The notes below the pieces were generated by a model, which searched no databases, was not told the origin of the DNA, and worked only from the letters and a program-made list of their open reading frames with translations. DNA of 5,500 bases from Desulfobacteraceae bacterium (GTDB lineage Bacteria > Desulfobacterota > Desulfobacteria > Desulfobacterales > UBA11574): positions 1 to 5,500 of the forward strand of contig PKTV01000095.1 of NCBI GenBank assembly GCA_002868985.1. The letters run 5' to 3'. The position numbers and the translations under genes were made by a program. Positions 1 through 5,409 of this stretch are shown here, piece after piece (the stretch's first letter is position 1; every line of letters starts with the position of its first letter).

Positions 1-57
1 CGTCAATTGATCTTCCAGTTCCTGCATGAGTCTTGTCAACGTTTTAATGTTCGACAC
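1..57 (-). CDS. Possible divergent gene, N-terminal fragment (19 codons)
   Basis: Read on the minus strand, a GTG codon at 57-55 opens a frame that stays open to the left edge and begins MSNIKTLTRLMQELEDQLT. A GGAG sequence (minus-strand reading of 68-65) lies 7 bases upstream, which is ideal Shine-Dalgarno spacing and is the main reason for the call. The visible residues look like an amphipathic, probably coiled, helix and give no family. If real, the gene is divergent from the lut genes and would share the 58-294 spacer with them. The alternative is a plus-strand frame open from base 1 to a TAA at 70-72, whose residues look much less protein-like. Nineteen codons are too few for certainty, and the start could also lie elsewhere. 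Confidence 0.4.
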   Translation of the reverse strand, partial: MSNIKTLTRLMQELEDQLT

Positions 58-294
58 GAACCGTCTCCATAATAAATTCCTAACAATTATTTGAGCCCTT
101 GCCACGAGTTCACGCGGTTTAAAAAAAGATTATCCATGGAGCGACTATTTAGAAAAACTTCCCGACCTCTCAATTATTTATGGTTTTTTTCGGAACTATC
201 AAATAGCAAATCAATTATCAAGTCTGTAAAAGATTGACAAAAACAAGTTATCATCATAGCAACGATATAAGTAATCTGTCTATAAGGAGTTTTT
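58..294. other. AT-rich intergenic spacer, likely divergent promoter region
   Basis: No convincing gene lies here. The spacer is clearly richer in A+T than the flanking coding DNA. It holds a rightward TTGACA element (234-239), three copies of the heptamer CAATTAT (84-90, 171-177, 212-218) and, on the minus strand, a weak leftward promoter candidate: TTGAGA (173-168), 16 bases, then TAAATA (151-146). I found no strong dyad matching a Rex, HcpR or CRP/FNR operator as I know them, so regulation of the lut genes cannot be read from the sequence. Confidence 0.6.
234..262 (+). promoter_or_regulatory. Candidate sigma-70-type promoter for the lut genes
   Basis: TTGACA at 234-239 is a perfect -35 hexamer. 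At 17-base spacing the -10 position reads TAGCAA (257-262), which matches only three of six consensus positions; TATAAG at 266-271 is a better hexamer but lies 26 bases away. Transcription from here would give a short leader of about 25 bases before the Shine-Dalgarno TAAGGAG (283-289) and the ATG at 295. The -35 is convincing and the -10 is weak, so this promoter may need an activator. Confidence 0.4.
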
Positions 295-855
295 ATGCAA
301 ACATCAGATCTGATCCAACTCTTGAAAGAAAAAGCTGAAGCCGTCCAGGCGGTTGTGGTAAAAATTAAAACTTTGAAAGAAGCGTTTCAGTATACCGTTG
401 ATCTCACTCGAGAACAGAGAGGAACATCCATGGTCGCCATGGGCCTTAAAACCCAAGATGTGAATCTTTTGGAAAAGGCGTGTAAAACAGCAGATATTTC
501 ATTTATAAAACCTCCTTTAAGGTCACATGCCAATGAAATTCATACGGCACTGACACCTGTGGATTGGGGAATTGCCGAGACTGGGACCCTTGTCCTCGAT
601 TCTTCATCAGAGGATGTTCGTATCGCAACCATGCTTTCTGAAACCCATGTGGCCCTGCTGCCGGTCTCAAAAATCAAACCGGATGTTACCGCACTTGAAA
701 ACGAAATCAATGCAGTTTTAAAGGCCGATGGTTCTTCTTATTATGCATTCATTACCGGCGCCAGCCGAACAGCGGACATTGAAAGAGTTCTCGCCATAGG
801 GGTCCACGGGCCCCAAGAATTGCATATTCTTATAATGGAGGAAAACCGGGAATGA
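295..855 (+). CDS. lutC: LutC/LldG-type LUD-domain protein (lactate utilisation)
   Basis: This 186-residue protein belongs to the LUD-domain (DUF162) family of LutC, YkgG and LldG. The family signature is clear: IAETGTLVLDS at residues 93-103, and near the C-terminus GASRTADIERVLAIGVHGP at 155-173, the usual end of LutC proteins. It has no cysteine cluster motif, signal peptide or membrane segment, so it should be cytoplasmic. In Bacillus subtilis LutABC, and in the two-gene system of Desulfovibrio vulgaris (DVU3032-DVU3033, recalled from memory), the homologue is a subunit of L-lactate dehydrogenase; its exact task is not settled. The start is fixed by TAAGGAG (283-289), 5 bases before the ATG. 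The stop overlaps the next start in ATGA (852-855), so the two genes are translationally coupled. It seems somewhat shorter at the N-terminus than B. subtilis LutC (about 240 residues). Confidence 0.88.
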   Translation: MQTSDLIQLLKEKAEAVQAVVVKIKTLKEAFQYTVDLTREQRGTSMVAMGLKTQDVNLLEKACKTADISFIKPPLRSHANEIHTALTPVDWGIAETGTLVLDSSSEDVRIATMLSETHVALLPVSKIKPDVTALENEINAVLKADGSSYYAFITGASRTADIERVLAIGVHGPQELHILIMEENRE

Positions 856-3011
856 TCAAAACCGCTCAGGATATAAAATCGTATAAAAAACAGCTCAAAG
901 AAGCCCTTTCCGATCAGTTTCTTCGAACGGCATTGGACAACTTCAACTGTGCCTATCGGGAAAACCGGTCCGCAGTTTACGAAGGGATCGATTTCGAAGG
1001 GATTAAAAAAGAGATTGCAGCAGAGAAAGACGCGGCATTGCCTCGACTTATGGAACTGTTTGAAGCATTCAAAACCCATGCAGAAGCGGCCGGCGTAAAA
1101 GTGCATGCTGCCAAAGATGCGAAGCAGGCCAATGAAATTGTTGCATCTATTGCTAAAGAAAATAACGTTAAAAAAATTATCAAATCCAAATCCATGACGG
1201 CCGAAGAGACCTTCCTCAACGATCATCTTGAAAACAAGGGATATTTCGTCACCGAAACTGATTTGGGAGAATGGATTATCCAACTTCGCAAAGAAGGGCC
1301 GTCCCATATGGTGATGCCCGCTATCCATCTCTCCCGCTACCAGGTGGGAGATCTGTTCGAAACCGTTACCCGGAAACAACAGGATTCGAAAAATATCGAC
1401 AAACTGGTGAAGGTCGCCCGAAAGGAGCTGAGACCGGTCTATCTGGAAGCGGATATGGGGATCAGCGGGGCCAATTTTGCCATCGCCGAATCCGGAGCAC
1501 TGGGCCTGGTGACCAATGAGGGGAATATGCGCCTGGTGACCACATTGCCCAGGGTACATGTGGCCCTGGTGGGGTATGACAAGTTGATTCCGGATTTAAA
1601 AACCATGCTCCGAATCCTCAAGGTTCTTCCCAGAAATGCCACCGGTCAGGCGATTACGTCTTATGTTACCTGGATCAAAGGCACCGTGGAGTGCGGTTCT
1701 TCCATTACAAACCGTAAAGAGATGCACATCGTTTTCCTGGATAACGGGCGTCTCGCACTTGCCAAAGATCCGGTATTTTCCGAAGCCTTACGATGTATCC
1801 GTTGCGGTGCATGCGCCAATGTCTGTCCGGTTTACAGCAAGGTGGGCGGTCATAAATACGGGCATGTCTACATCGGTGCCATCGGTTTGATTTTAACACT
1901 TTTTTATCACGGCAAGGAAAACGATCGGGCCATCGTACGAAATTGCATCAACTGCCAGGCCTGCAAAGAAATCTGTCCTGTGGACATCGATCTTCCCCAT
2001 CTGATTAAAAAGACCTATCGCGCCGTGCTGGATCAAGATGGGAAAACACCGGCAAAAAATGTGCTTCTTTCCAAGGTTTTGAAAAACCGAAAACTGTTTC
2101 ATTTTATCCTTCGAAATGCCTATCTTGCCCAAAAACCGCTGGCCAAGAAGAAAGCGATGATCCGGCATCTTCCGCATTTTTTCGAAAAAGAACATGGGTT
2201 CCGAAGCCTCCCGTTGATTGCCAAGACCCCCTTCAGGGATCAATGGGAAACCATGCGCCCCCAGGTGGTGCAGCCAAAATATACCATTGCCCTTTTTGCC
2301 GGATGTGCTGCGGATTTTATCTATCCCGAACAGTCATCGGCATTAATAAAAGTACTTCAAAAATATGATGTGCAGGTGGAATTCCCCATGGATCAAACCT
2401 GCTGCGGATTGCCTGTCCTGATGGCCGCTGAAGAAGAAACCGCCAAGGAAGTAGCGCTTCAAAACTTGAAAGCCGTGATGTCCGAGAAATATGATTATAT
2501 CCTGACGTTGTGCGCTTCCTGCGGTTCTCATTTAAAACACAATTATCCCAAGATATTCAAAGATGCTTCCCTAACACCTGAAAATTTGAAAGCATTTTCG
2601 GATAAAATCATCGATTTCAGTTCTTTTGTGGTCAATGTGCTGAAGGCATCATCTAAAGACTTTAACGTCACCGTTGAAAAAGTCGCCTACCATTCGCCGT
2701 GTCATCTGTGCAGGGGGATGCAGGTCACCAATGAGCCCCGAAAGCTGATCGAAATCGCAGGATATCAATATGTACCGTCTAAAGACGAAGATGTCTGCTG
2801 TGGCTTTGGCGGTTCCTATTCCGTCGATTTTCCTGAAATATCGGCAGAAATTTTAAAAAAGAAACTCGACGATGTCCAAGCTGCGGATGCCAGGATTTTG
2901 GTTTCGGATTGCCCGGGCTGTGTTCTGCAGCTTGGCGGCGGGATGGATAAACGGGGGGGGGAAATTCAGGTCAAGCATATTACCGAACTTCTTGCTGAAA
3001 CAAAGATATAA
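852..3011 (+). CDS. lutB: LutB-LutA fusion: L-lactate dehydrogenase Fe-S subunit (LldF/LldE type)
   Basis: This 719-residue cytoplasmic iron-sulfur protein is about the sum of LutB (about 480) and LutA (about 240). The LutB half has an N-terminal helical part, a LUD domain with IAESGALGLVTNEGN (211-225), and two ferredoxin-type 4Fe-4S motifs: C315-x2-C318-x2-C321-x3-C325-P and C365-x2-C368-x2-C371-x3-C375-P. The LutA half starts near residue 476 with two CCG (HdrB/HdrD-like) domains: C485, C517-C518-G, C554-x2-C557, then C617, C649-C650-G, C687-x2-C690. A similar fusion (DVU3033, from memory) serves L-lactate oxidation in Desulfovibrio, so the likely reaction is L-lactate to pyruvate with electrons leaving through Fe-S clusters; the acceptor is unknown. 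GGAGG at 837-841 lies 10 bases before the ATG. A run of nine G interrupts codons 701-704. The thiolase downstream, with no permease, leaves room for another electron-transfer role. Confidence 0.85.
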   Translation: MIKTAQDIKSYKKQLKEALSDQFLRTALDNFNCAYRENRSAVYEGIDFEGIKKEIAAEKDAALPRLMELFEAFKTHAEAAGVKVHAAKDAKQANEIVASIAKENNVKKIIKSKSMTAEETFLNDHLENKGYFVTETDLGEWIIQLRKEGPSHMVMPAIHLSRYQVGDLFETVTRKQQDSKNIDKLVKVARKELRPVYLEADMGISGANFAIAESGALGLVTNEGNMRLVTTLPRVHVALVGYDKLIPDLKTMLRILKVLPRNATGQAITSYVTWIKGTVECGSSITNRKEMHIVFLDNGRLALAKDPVFSEALRCIRCGACANVCPVYSKVGGHKYGHVYIGAIGLILTLFYHGKENDRAIVRNCINCQACKEICPVDIDLPHLIKKTYRAVLDQDGKTPAKNVLLSKVLKNRKLFHFILRNAYLAQKPLAKKKAMIRHLPHFFEKEHGFRSLPLIAKTPFRDQWETMRPQVVQPKYTIALFAGCAADFIYPEQSSALIKVLQKYDVQVEFPMDQTCCGLPVLMAAEEETAKEVALQNLKAVMSEKYDYILTLCASCGSHLKHNYPKIFKDASLTPENLKAFSDKIIDFSSFVVNVLKASSKDFNVTVEKVAYHSPCHLCRGMQVTNEPRKLIEIAGYQYVPSKDEDVCCGFGGSYSVDFPEISAEILKKKLDDVQAADARILVSDCPGCVLQLGGGMDKRGGEIQVKHITELLAETKI
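2953..2961 (+). repeat. Nine-G homopolymer inside the lutBA fusion gene
   Basis: Nine consecutive G lie in codons for Arg701-Gly702-Gly703-Glu704, close to the 3' end of the gene. Loss or gain of one G would alter only about the last 16-19 residues and leave all cluster-binding cysteines intact: eight G gives an altered tail ending at a TAG just past the normal stop, and ten G gives a tail ending about five residues early. Because the sequenced frame reaches a family-typical C-terminus (VKHITELLAE), nine G is probably the functional length. Confidence 0.7.
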
Positions 3012-3022
3012 GTAGGTAATAA

Positions 3023-3038
3023 TGGTTCTAAAGAACCA
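3023..3038 (+). promoter_or_regulatory. Small inverted repeat between lutBA and the thiolase gene
   Basis: TGGTTC (3023-3028) and GAACCA (3033-3038) are perfect 6-base inverted arms around TAAA. In RNA this gives a 6-bp stem with a four-base loop; in DNA it is a 16-base near-palindrome that could bind a dimeric regulator. It is followed by TATATATAAA (3041-3050), not by a T run, so it is not a normal rho-independent terminator. It could be an operator beside a thiolase promoter, or an mRNA processing or stabilising hairpin within one transcript. The sequence does not decide between these. Confidence 0.4.
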
Positions 3039-3061
3039 AGTATATATAAATTGAAAATTAA

Positions 3062-3067
3062 AGAGGG
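3062..3067 (+). promoter_or_regulatory. Ribosome binding site that fixes the thiolase start
   Basis: AGAGGG lies 7 bases upstream of the ATG at 3075. The same frame is open from a TTG at 3051, but no Shine-Dalgarno sequence precedes that codon (the DNA there is TATATATAAA), and the eight extra residues have no counterpart at the usual thiolase N-terminus. The ATG at 3075 is therefore preferred. Confidence 0.7.
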
Positions 3068-3074
3068 TGAAAAA

Positions 3075-4358
3075 ATGAGAAATGTCGTTATCGTATCTGG
3101 TGCAAGGACGCCGGTGGGGTCTTTTGGTGGTTCCTTGAAGACGACACCGGTGGTCGATCTTGGCGCCATGGTGTTGAAAGAAACCCTGAAAAAGGTCGGC
3201 CTGAAACCGGTGGCAACGGAAGAATTAACCCGCTTTGAGCCTGATTTTTTAAAAGGCGGCGGAATGGTCGAGCTGGAAAAGAAACACTATGACTATGATG
3301 ATTCCCTACAGCCTGTCCAGTTGGATGAAGTTATCATTGGAAACGTAGTCGGTGCGGGGCAGGGACAAAATGTAGCCAGACAGGCCATGATCAAAGCCGG
3401 CATTCCCAAAGAGACCCGTGCTTTTACCGTCAATAAGGTGTGTGCTTCAGGGATGAAGGCCGTTGCTCTGGCTGCACAGGCGATCGGCTCCGGGGAAGCG
3501 GAGATTGCTTTAGCGGGTGGTATGGAGAACATGAGTCTCATACCTTACGTCGTTCCAAGCGCCAGATGGGGCGCTCGTATGAATAATGTGGATATGGTCG
3601 ATCTTGTGGTTTTTGACGGTCTTTTTGAGATCTTTTACGGTTATCATATGGGCATGACCGCTGAAAATATTGCAAAACTTTACAAAATTTCCAGACAAGA
3701 ACAGGATGAACTGGGCGTTATCAGCCATCAGCGCGCCAAAAAGGCAATTGCCGAAGGGCTGTTCAAAGAAGAAATCGTACCGGTGGTCATCCCCCAACGA
3801 AAAGGAGATCCCAAGATATTCGATACAGATGAGCGGCCCATGGAAACCAGCATGGAAAAGATGGCAAAACTGCTACCGGTCTTTAAAAGGGAGGGTACCG
3901 TTACCGCCGGGAATGCCTCGGGAATCAATGATGCCGCGGCCGCATTGCTCCTCATGTCGGAAAAAAAGGCCGAGGAACTTGGGTTGAAACCCCTGGTTCG
4001 GGTAAAGGCCTATGCATCCGCCGGAGTCGATCCGGCATTTATGGGGCTTGGCCCCATACCGGCGGTGAAAAAAATTCTCCATAAAGAAAAACTGTCGGCC
4101 AATGATTTTGGCGTCATCGAGCTGAACGAAGCTTTTGCTGTTCAGGCCATTGCCTGTATTAAAGAATTAAATTTTGACATCCAAAAGACCAACCCTTTGG
4201 GAAGCGGTATCTCCATCGGTCATCCCATCGGATGCACCGGCGCCCGAATCATTTTATCCATGATGGGAGAGATGATAAGAAACGATCATACCCTGGGGCT
4301 TGCAACACTATGCATCGGTGGTGGCCAGGGTATGGCGATGGTTTTGGAAAAAATGTAG
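3075..4358 (+). CDS. Acetyl-CoA acetyltransferase (thiolase family)
   Basis: This 427-residue thiolase catalyses reversible condensation of two acetyl-CoA to acetoacetyl-CoA, or the thiolytic reverse step of beta-oxidation (AtoB/PhbA/ThlA type). It starts with the standard MRNVVIVSGARTPVGSFGG. All catalytic elements are present: nucleophile C123 in NKVCASGMKAV, GGMENMS (148-154), N351 in NEAF (351-354), H383 in GHPIGCTGAR, and second cysteine C413 in CIGGGQG. These sit 34-35 positions later than in the Zoogloea enzyme (C89, H348, C378), so one extra block of about 34 residues lies before the nucleophile, roughly residues 48-80, charged and aromatic, just ahead of the usual DEVIIGNV strand. 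The protein should be soluble and tetrameric. It follows lutBA by 63 bases on the same strand and may share its transcript. The preferred substrate chain length cannot be read with confidence. Confidence 0.9.
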   Translation: MRNVVIVSGARTPVGSFGGSLKTTPVVDLGAMVLKETLKKVGLKPVATEELTRFEPDFLKGGGMVELEKKHYDYDDSLQPVQLDEVIIGNVVGAGQGQNVARQAMIKAGIPKETRAFTVNKVCASGMKAVALAAQAIGSGEAEIALAGGMENMSLIPYVVPSARWGARMNNVDMVDLVVFDGLFEIFYGYHMGMTAENIAKLYKISRQEQDELGVISHQRAKKAIAEGLFKEEIVPVVIPQRKGDPKIFDTDERPMETSMEKMAKLLPVFKREGTVTAGNASGINDAAAALLLMSEKKAEELGLKPLVRVKAYASAGVDPAFMGLGPIPAVKKILHKEKLSANDFGVIELNEAFAVQAIACIKELNFDIQKTNPLGSGISIGHPIGCTGARIILSMMGEMIRNDHTLGLATLCIGGGQGMAMVLEKM

Positions 4359-4724
4359 CGGTCACTCCAAGAGCTCTACGACCCGTCAATTAAAAATATC
4401 TATACACGTCTTGATGGTTCCGTTTTCTGCTGTTGTTCATTAACGGGAGAAATCCCTATTGAATGGGGCATTTCCCTATGAAAATGAACCCTTTGTCTTA
4501 TGGACATATTTTTTCTAAAAATTGATAATACACAATGGAATTTTGTCATTTGATGAAAGGGTGGGAGGCTACATTTCTTGCCCGTGTACATAGAGTGGTT
4601 CCTCAATAACGGGGAACCATTCTTTTCGTTATTTCTTCTTTTCAACCCCGTAGCCGCCTTTAAATTCGCCATACCAGGTCATGATGAACAAAGGAAATCC
4701 AGTGTTTAACGGAAGGAGGGGAAT
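4359..4724. other. Non-coding gap between thiolase and dodecin genes
   Basis: No gene of convincing quality lies in these 366 bases. The only clear structure is the hairpin with T-rich tail at 4592-4630. Others are faint: TGGTTCC at 4415-4421, repeating a hairpin arm; an imperfect direct repeat beginning TCCCTAT at 4453 and 4473, exactly 20 bases apart; and TTGATA (4522-4527) with TGTCAT (4544-4549) at 16 bases, a weak promoter candidate. That promoter lies before the terminator-like hairpin, so using it for the dodecin gene would require readthrough. I could not identify a good promoter between the hairpin and the dodecin start. Tiny plus-strand frames at 4463-4525 and 4553-4609 lack proper ribosome binding sites. 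Confidence 0.6.
4592..4630 (+). terminator. Probable rho-independent terminator after the thiolase gene
   Basis: Bases 4592-4604 pair with 4611-4623 to give a 13-bp stem (two G-T wobbles) around the loop AATAAC. The RNA then runs into TTTTCGTTATTTC, which is U-rich but interrupted. The stem is long and continuous, although the tail is weaker than in the terminator at 5295. It lies 234 bases past the thiolase stop and about 100 bases before the dodecin start, so it would separate the two transcription units or act as an attenuator in the dodecin leader. Confidence 0.55.
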
Positions 4725-4937
4725 ATGAGTGGAAGCGTTTACAAAGTCGTTGAACTGGTGGGTACGAGTGATATTTCGTGGGAAAAAGCCGCGGAAAATG
4801 CCGTATCAACTGCCGGCAAAAGCTTAAGAGATTTGAGAGTGGCGGAAATAACAAAACTCGATATGACCGTTAAAGACGGCAAGGTGGCATCCTATCGTGC
4901 AAGAGTTGCACTGTCTTTCAAATATGAGACCTCATGA
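4725..4937 (+). CDS. Dodecin family protein, non-flavin (calcium-dodecin-like) type
   Basis: This 70-residue protein has the full dodecin fold signature: VYKVVELVGTSDISWEKA at residues 5-22 (first strand and start of the helix), LRDLRVAEI at 34-42 and DGKVASYRARVALSFKYE at 51-68. Dodecins form hollow dodecamers; the classical ones store flavin between tryptophans. By alignment to the Halobacterium salinarum protein, flavin-stacking W36 corresponds to V39 and Q55 to R58, so neither flavin contact is present. The RVA-core and YR-core pattern instead recalls Mycobacterium tuberculosis Rv0379, described as a calcium dodecin. Flavin storage is therefore unlikely, and the ligand is unknown. The start has a very strong site, AGGAGG (4714-4719), 5 bases before the ATG, which suggests abundant expression. 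The unknown gene 33 bases downstream is probably cotranscribed. Confidence 0.88.
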   Translation: MSGSVYKVVELVGTSDISWEKAAENAVSTAGKSLRDLRVAEITKLDMTVKDGKVASYRARVALSFKYETS

Positions 4938-4970
4938 TTTATTGGATTATTTTTTGGGAGGAAGAGATCT

Positions 4971-5261
4971 ATGCAACATAGACACGATGAAGTTTTCGAG
5001 CAGAAGAAACTGCCAGGTGTCGGACAAATCGTGCGGAGTAAAAAGTATGGTACACTTTGGAGGGTAATGGAAAAAAGAGAAATCTGGCAAAATGCGATGG
5101 GCAATCCCAAAAGCGGATTTCCCCGTTTGCTGCCGGCCATTTATCTTGGCTACTGGCGTGTAGAGAAAGGGATGTTGCCGGGTCTCGGGAAAATGTTGGG
5201 GTATTCATACACACTCGATGACAATACTTTTGCAGCCAACTGGGAAATTGTAGAGGAGTAA
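4971..5261 (+). CDS. Uncharacterised 96-residue protein, partner of dodecin gene
   Basis: I do not recognise a family. The evidence for a real gene is GGGAGG (4956-4961) 9 bases before the ATG, a 33-base distance from the dodecin stop on the same strand, and a strong terminator 34 bases after its TAA. The product is soluble-looking, with no signal peptide or membrane segment. It is rich in aromatics and glycine: four tryptophans (W30, W39, W62, W91), with motifs SKKYGTLW (23-30), PAIYLGYW (55-62), PGLGKMLGYSY (70-80) and a C-terminal WEIVEE. Alternating short hydrophobic stretches suggest a small beta-rich fold, but this is only an impression. It contains no cysteine, so no metal-thiolate or Fe-S role is likely. 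Its position suggests a function linked to the dodecin, without showing one. Confidence 0.75.
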   Translation: MQHRHDEVFEQKKLPGVGQIVRSKKYGTLWRVMEKREIWQNAMGNPKSGFPRLLPAIYLGYWRVEKGMLPGLGKMLGYSYTLDDNTFAANWEIVEE

Positions 5262-5294
5262 CAAAATAGTTTAAATAAGAGCCGATTAATTTAC

Positions 5295-5326
5295 AAGGGG
5301 TGTTTCAGTCAACACCCCTTTTTTTT
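5295..5326 (+). terminator. Strong rho-independent terminator
   Basis: AAGGGGTGTT (5295-5304) pairs perfectly with AACACCCCTT (5311-5320) around the loop TCAGTC, and the T run covers 5319-5326 (eight T). It lies 34 bases after the stop of the 96-residue gene and ends the dodecin transcription unit before the gene starting at 5410. Confidence 0.93.
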
Positions 5327-5409
5327 GGCAATGGATTTGATTCTTTATTTGAACATGAACACAGGATTATGGTAAGCATCAGGTAAAGGGAATTATCGGA
5401 GGTTTTTTT

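Noticed and set aside
334..375. Truncation of LutC at its N-terminus by a frameshift
   Set aside because: The ribosome binding site and ATG at 295 are good, and the upstream spacer shows no LutC-like codons in other frames, so the short N-terminus appears natural.
741..1559. A 272-codon minus-strand frame antisense to lutC/lutB
   Set aside because: It lies opposite clearly coding DNA and its translation (rich in Phe, His, Cys and Gly) shows no family signature; it is a codon-bias shadow.
3023..3050. The hairpin after lutBA as a rho-independent terminator
   Set aside because: The stem is only 6 bp and is followed by alternating TA rather than a T run.
3051..3074. TTG at 3051 as an upstream thiolase start
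   Set aside because: There is no ribosome binding site before it, while the ATG at 3075 has AGAGGG at good spacing and gives the standard thiolase N-terminus.
4463..4525. A 20-codon plus-strand mini-ORF (MGHFPMKMNPLSYGHIFSKN)
   Set aside because: The only purine-rich stretch upstream (GGGAG, 4445-4449) is 13 bases away, and nothing else supports translation.
4400..4672. A 90-codon minus-strand frame in the thiolase-dodecin gap
   Set aside because: No Shine-Dalgarno site precedes its start, the composition is not protein-like (basic, Asn/Gln/His-rich) and it runs across the terminator hairpin.
4629..4682. A minus-strand frame ending at 4629 with a gene-like tail (MTWYGEFKGGYGVEKKK then TAA)
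   Set aside because: The tail looks plausible as a protein C-terminus, but upstream the frame runs antisense into the dodecin gene and the only nearby ATG has no ribosome binding site. A decayed gene end is possible but unsupported.
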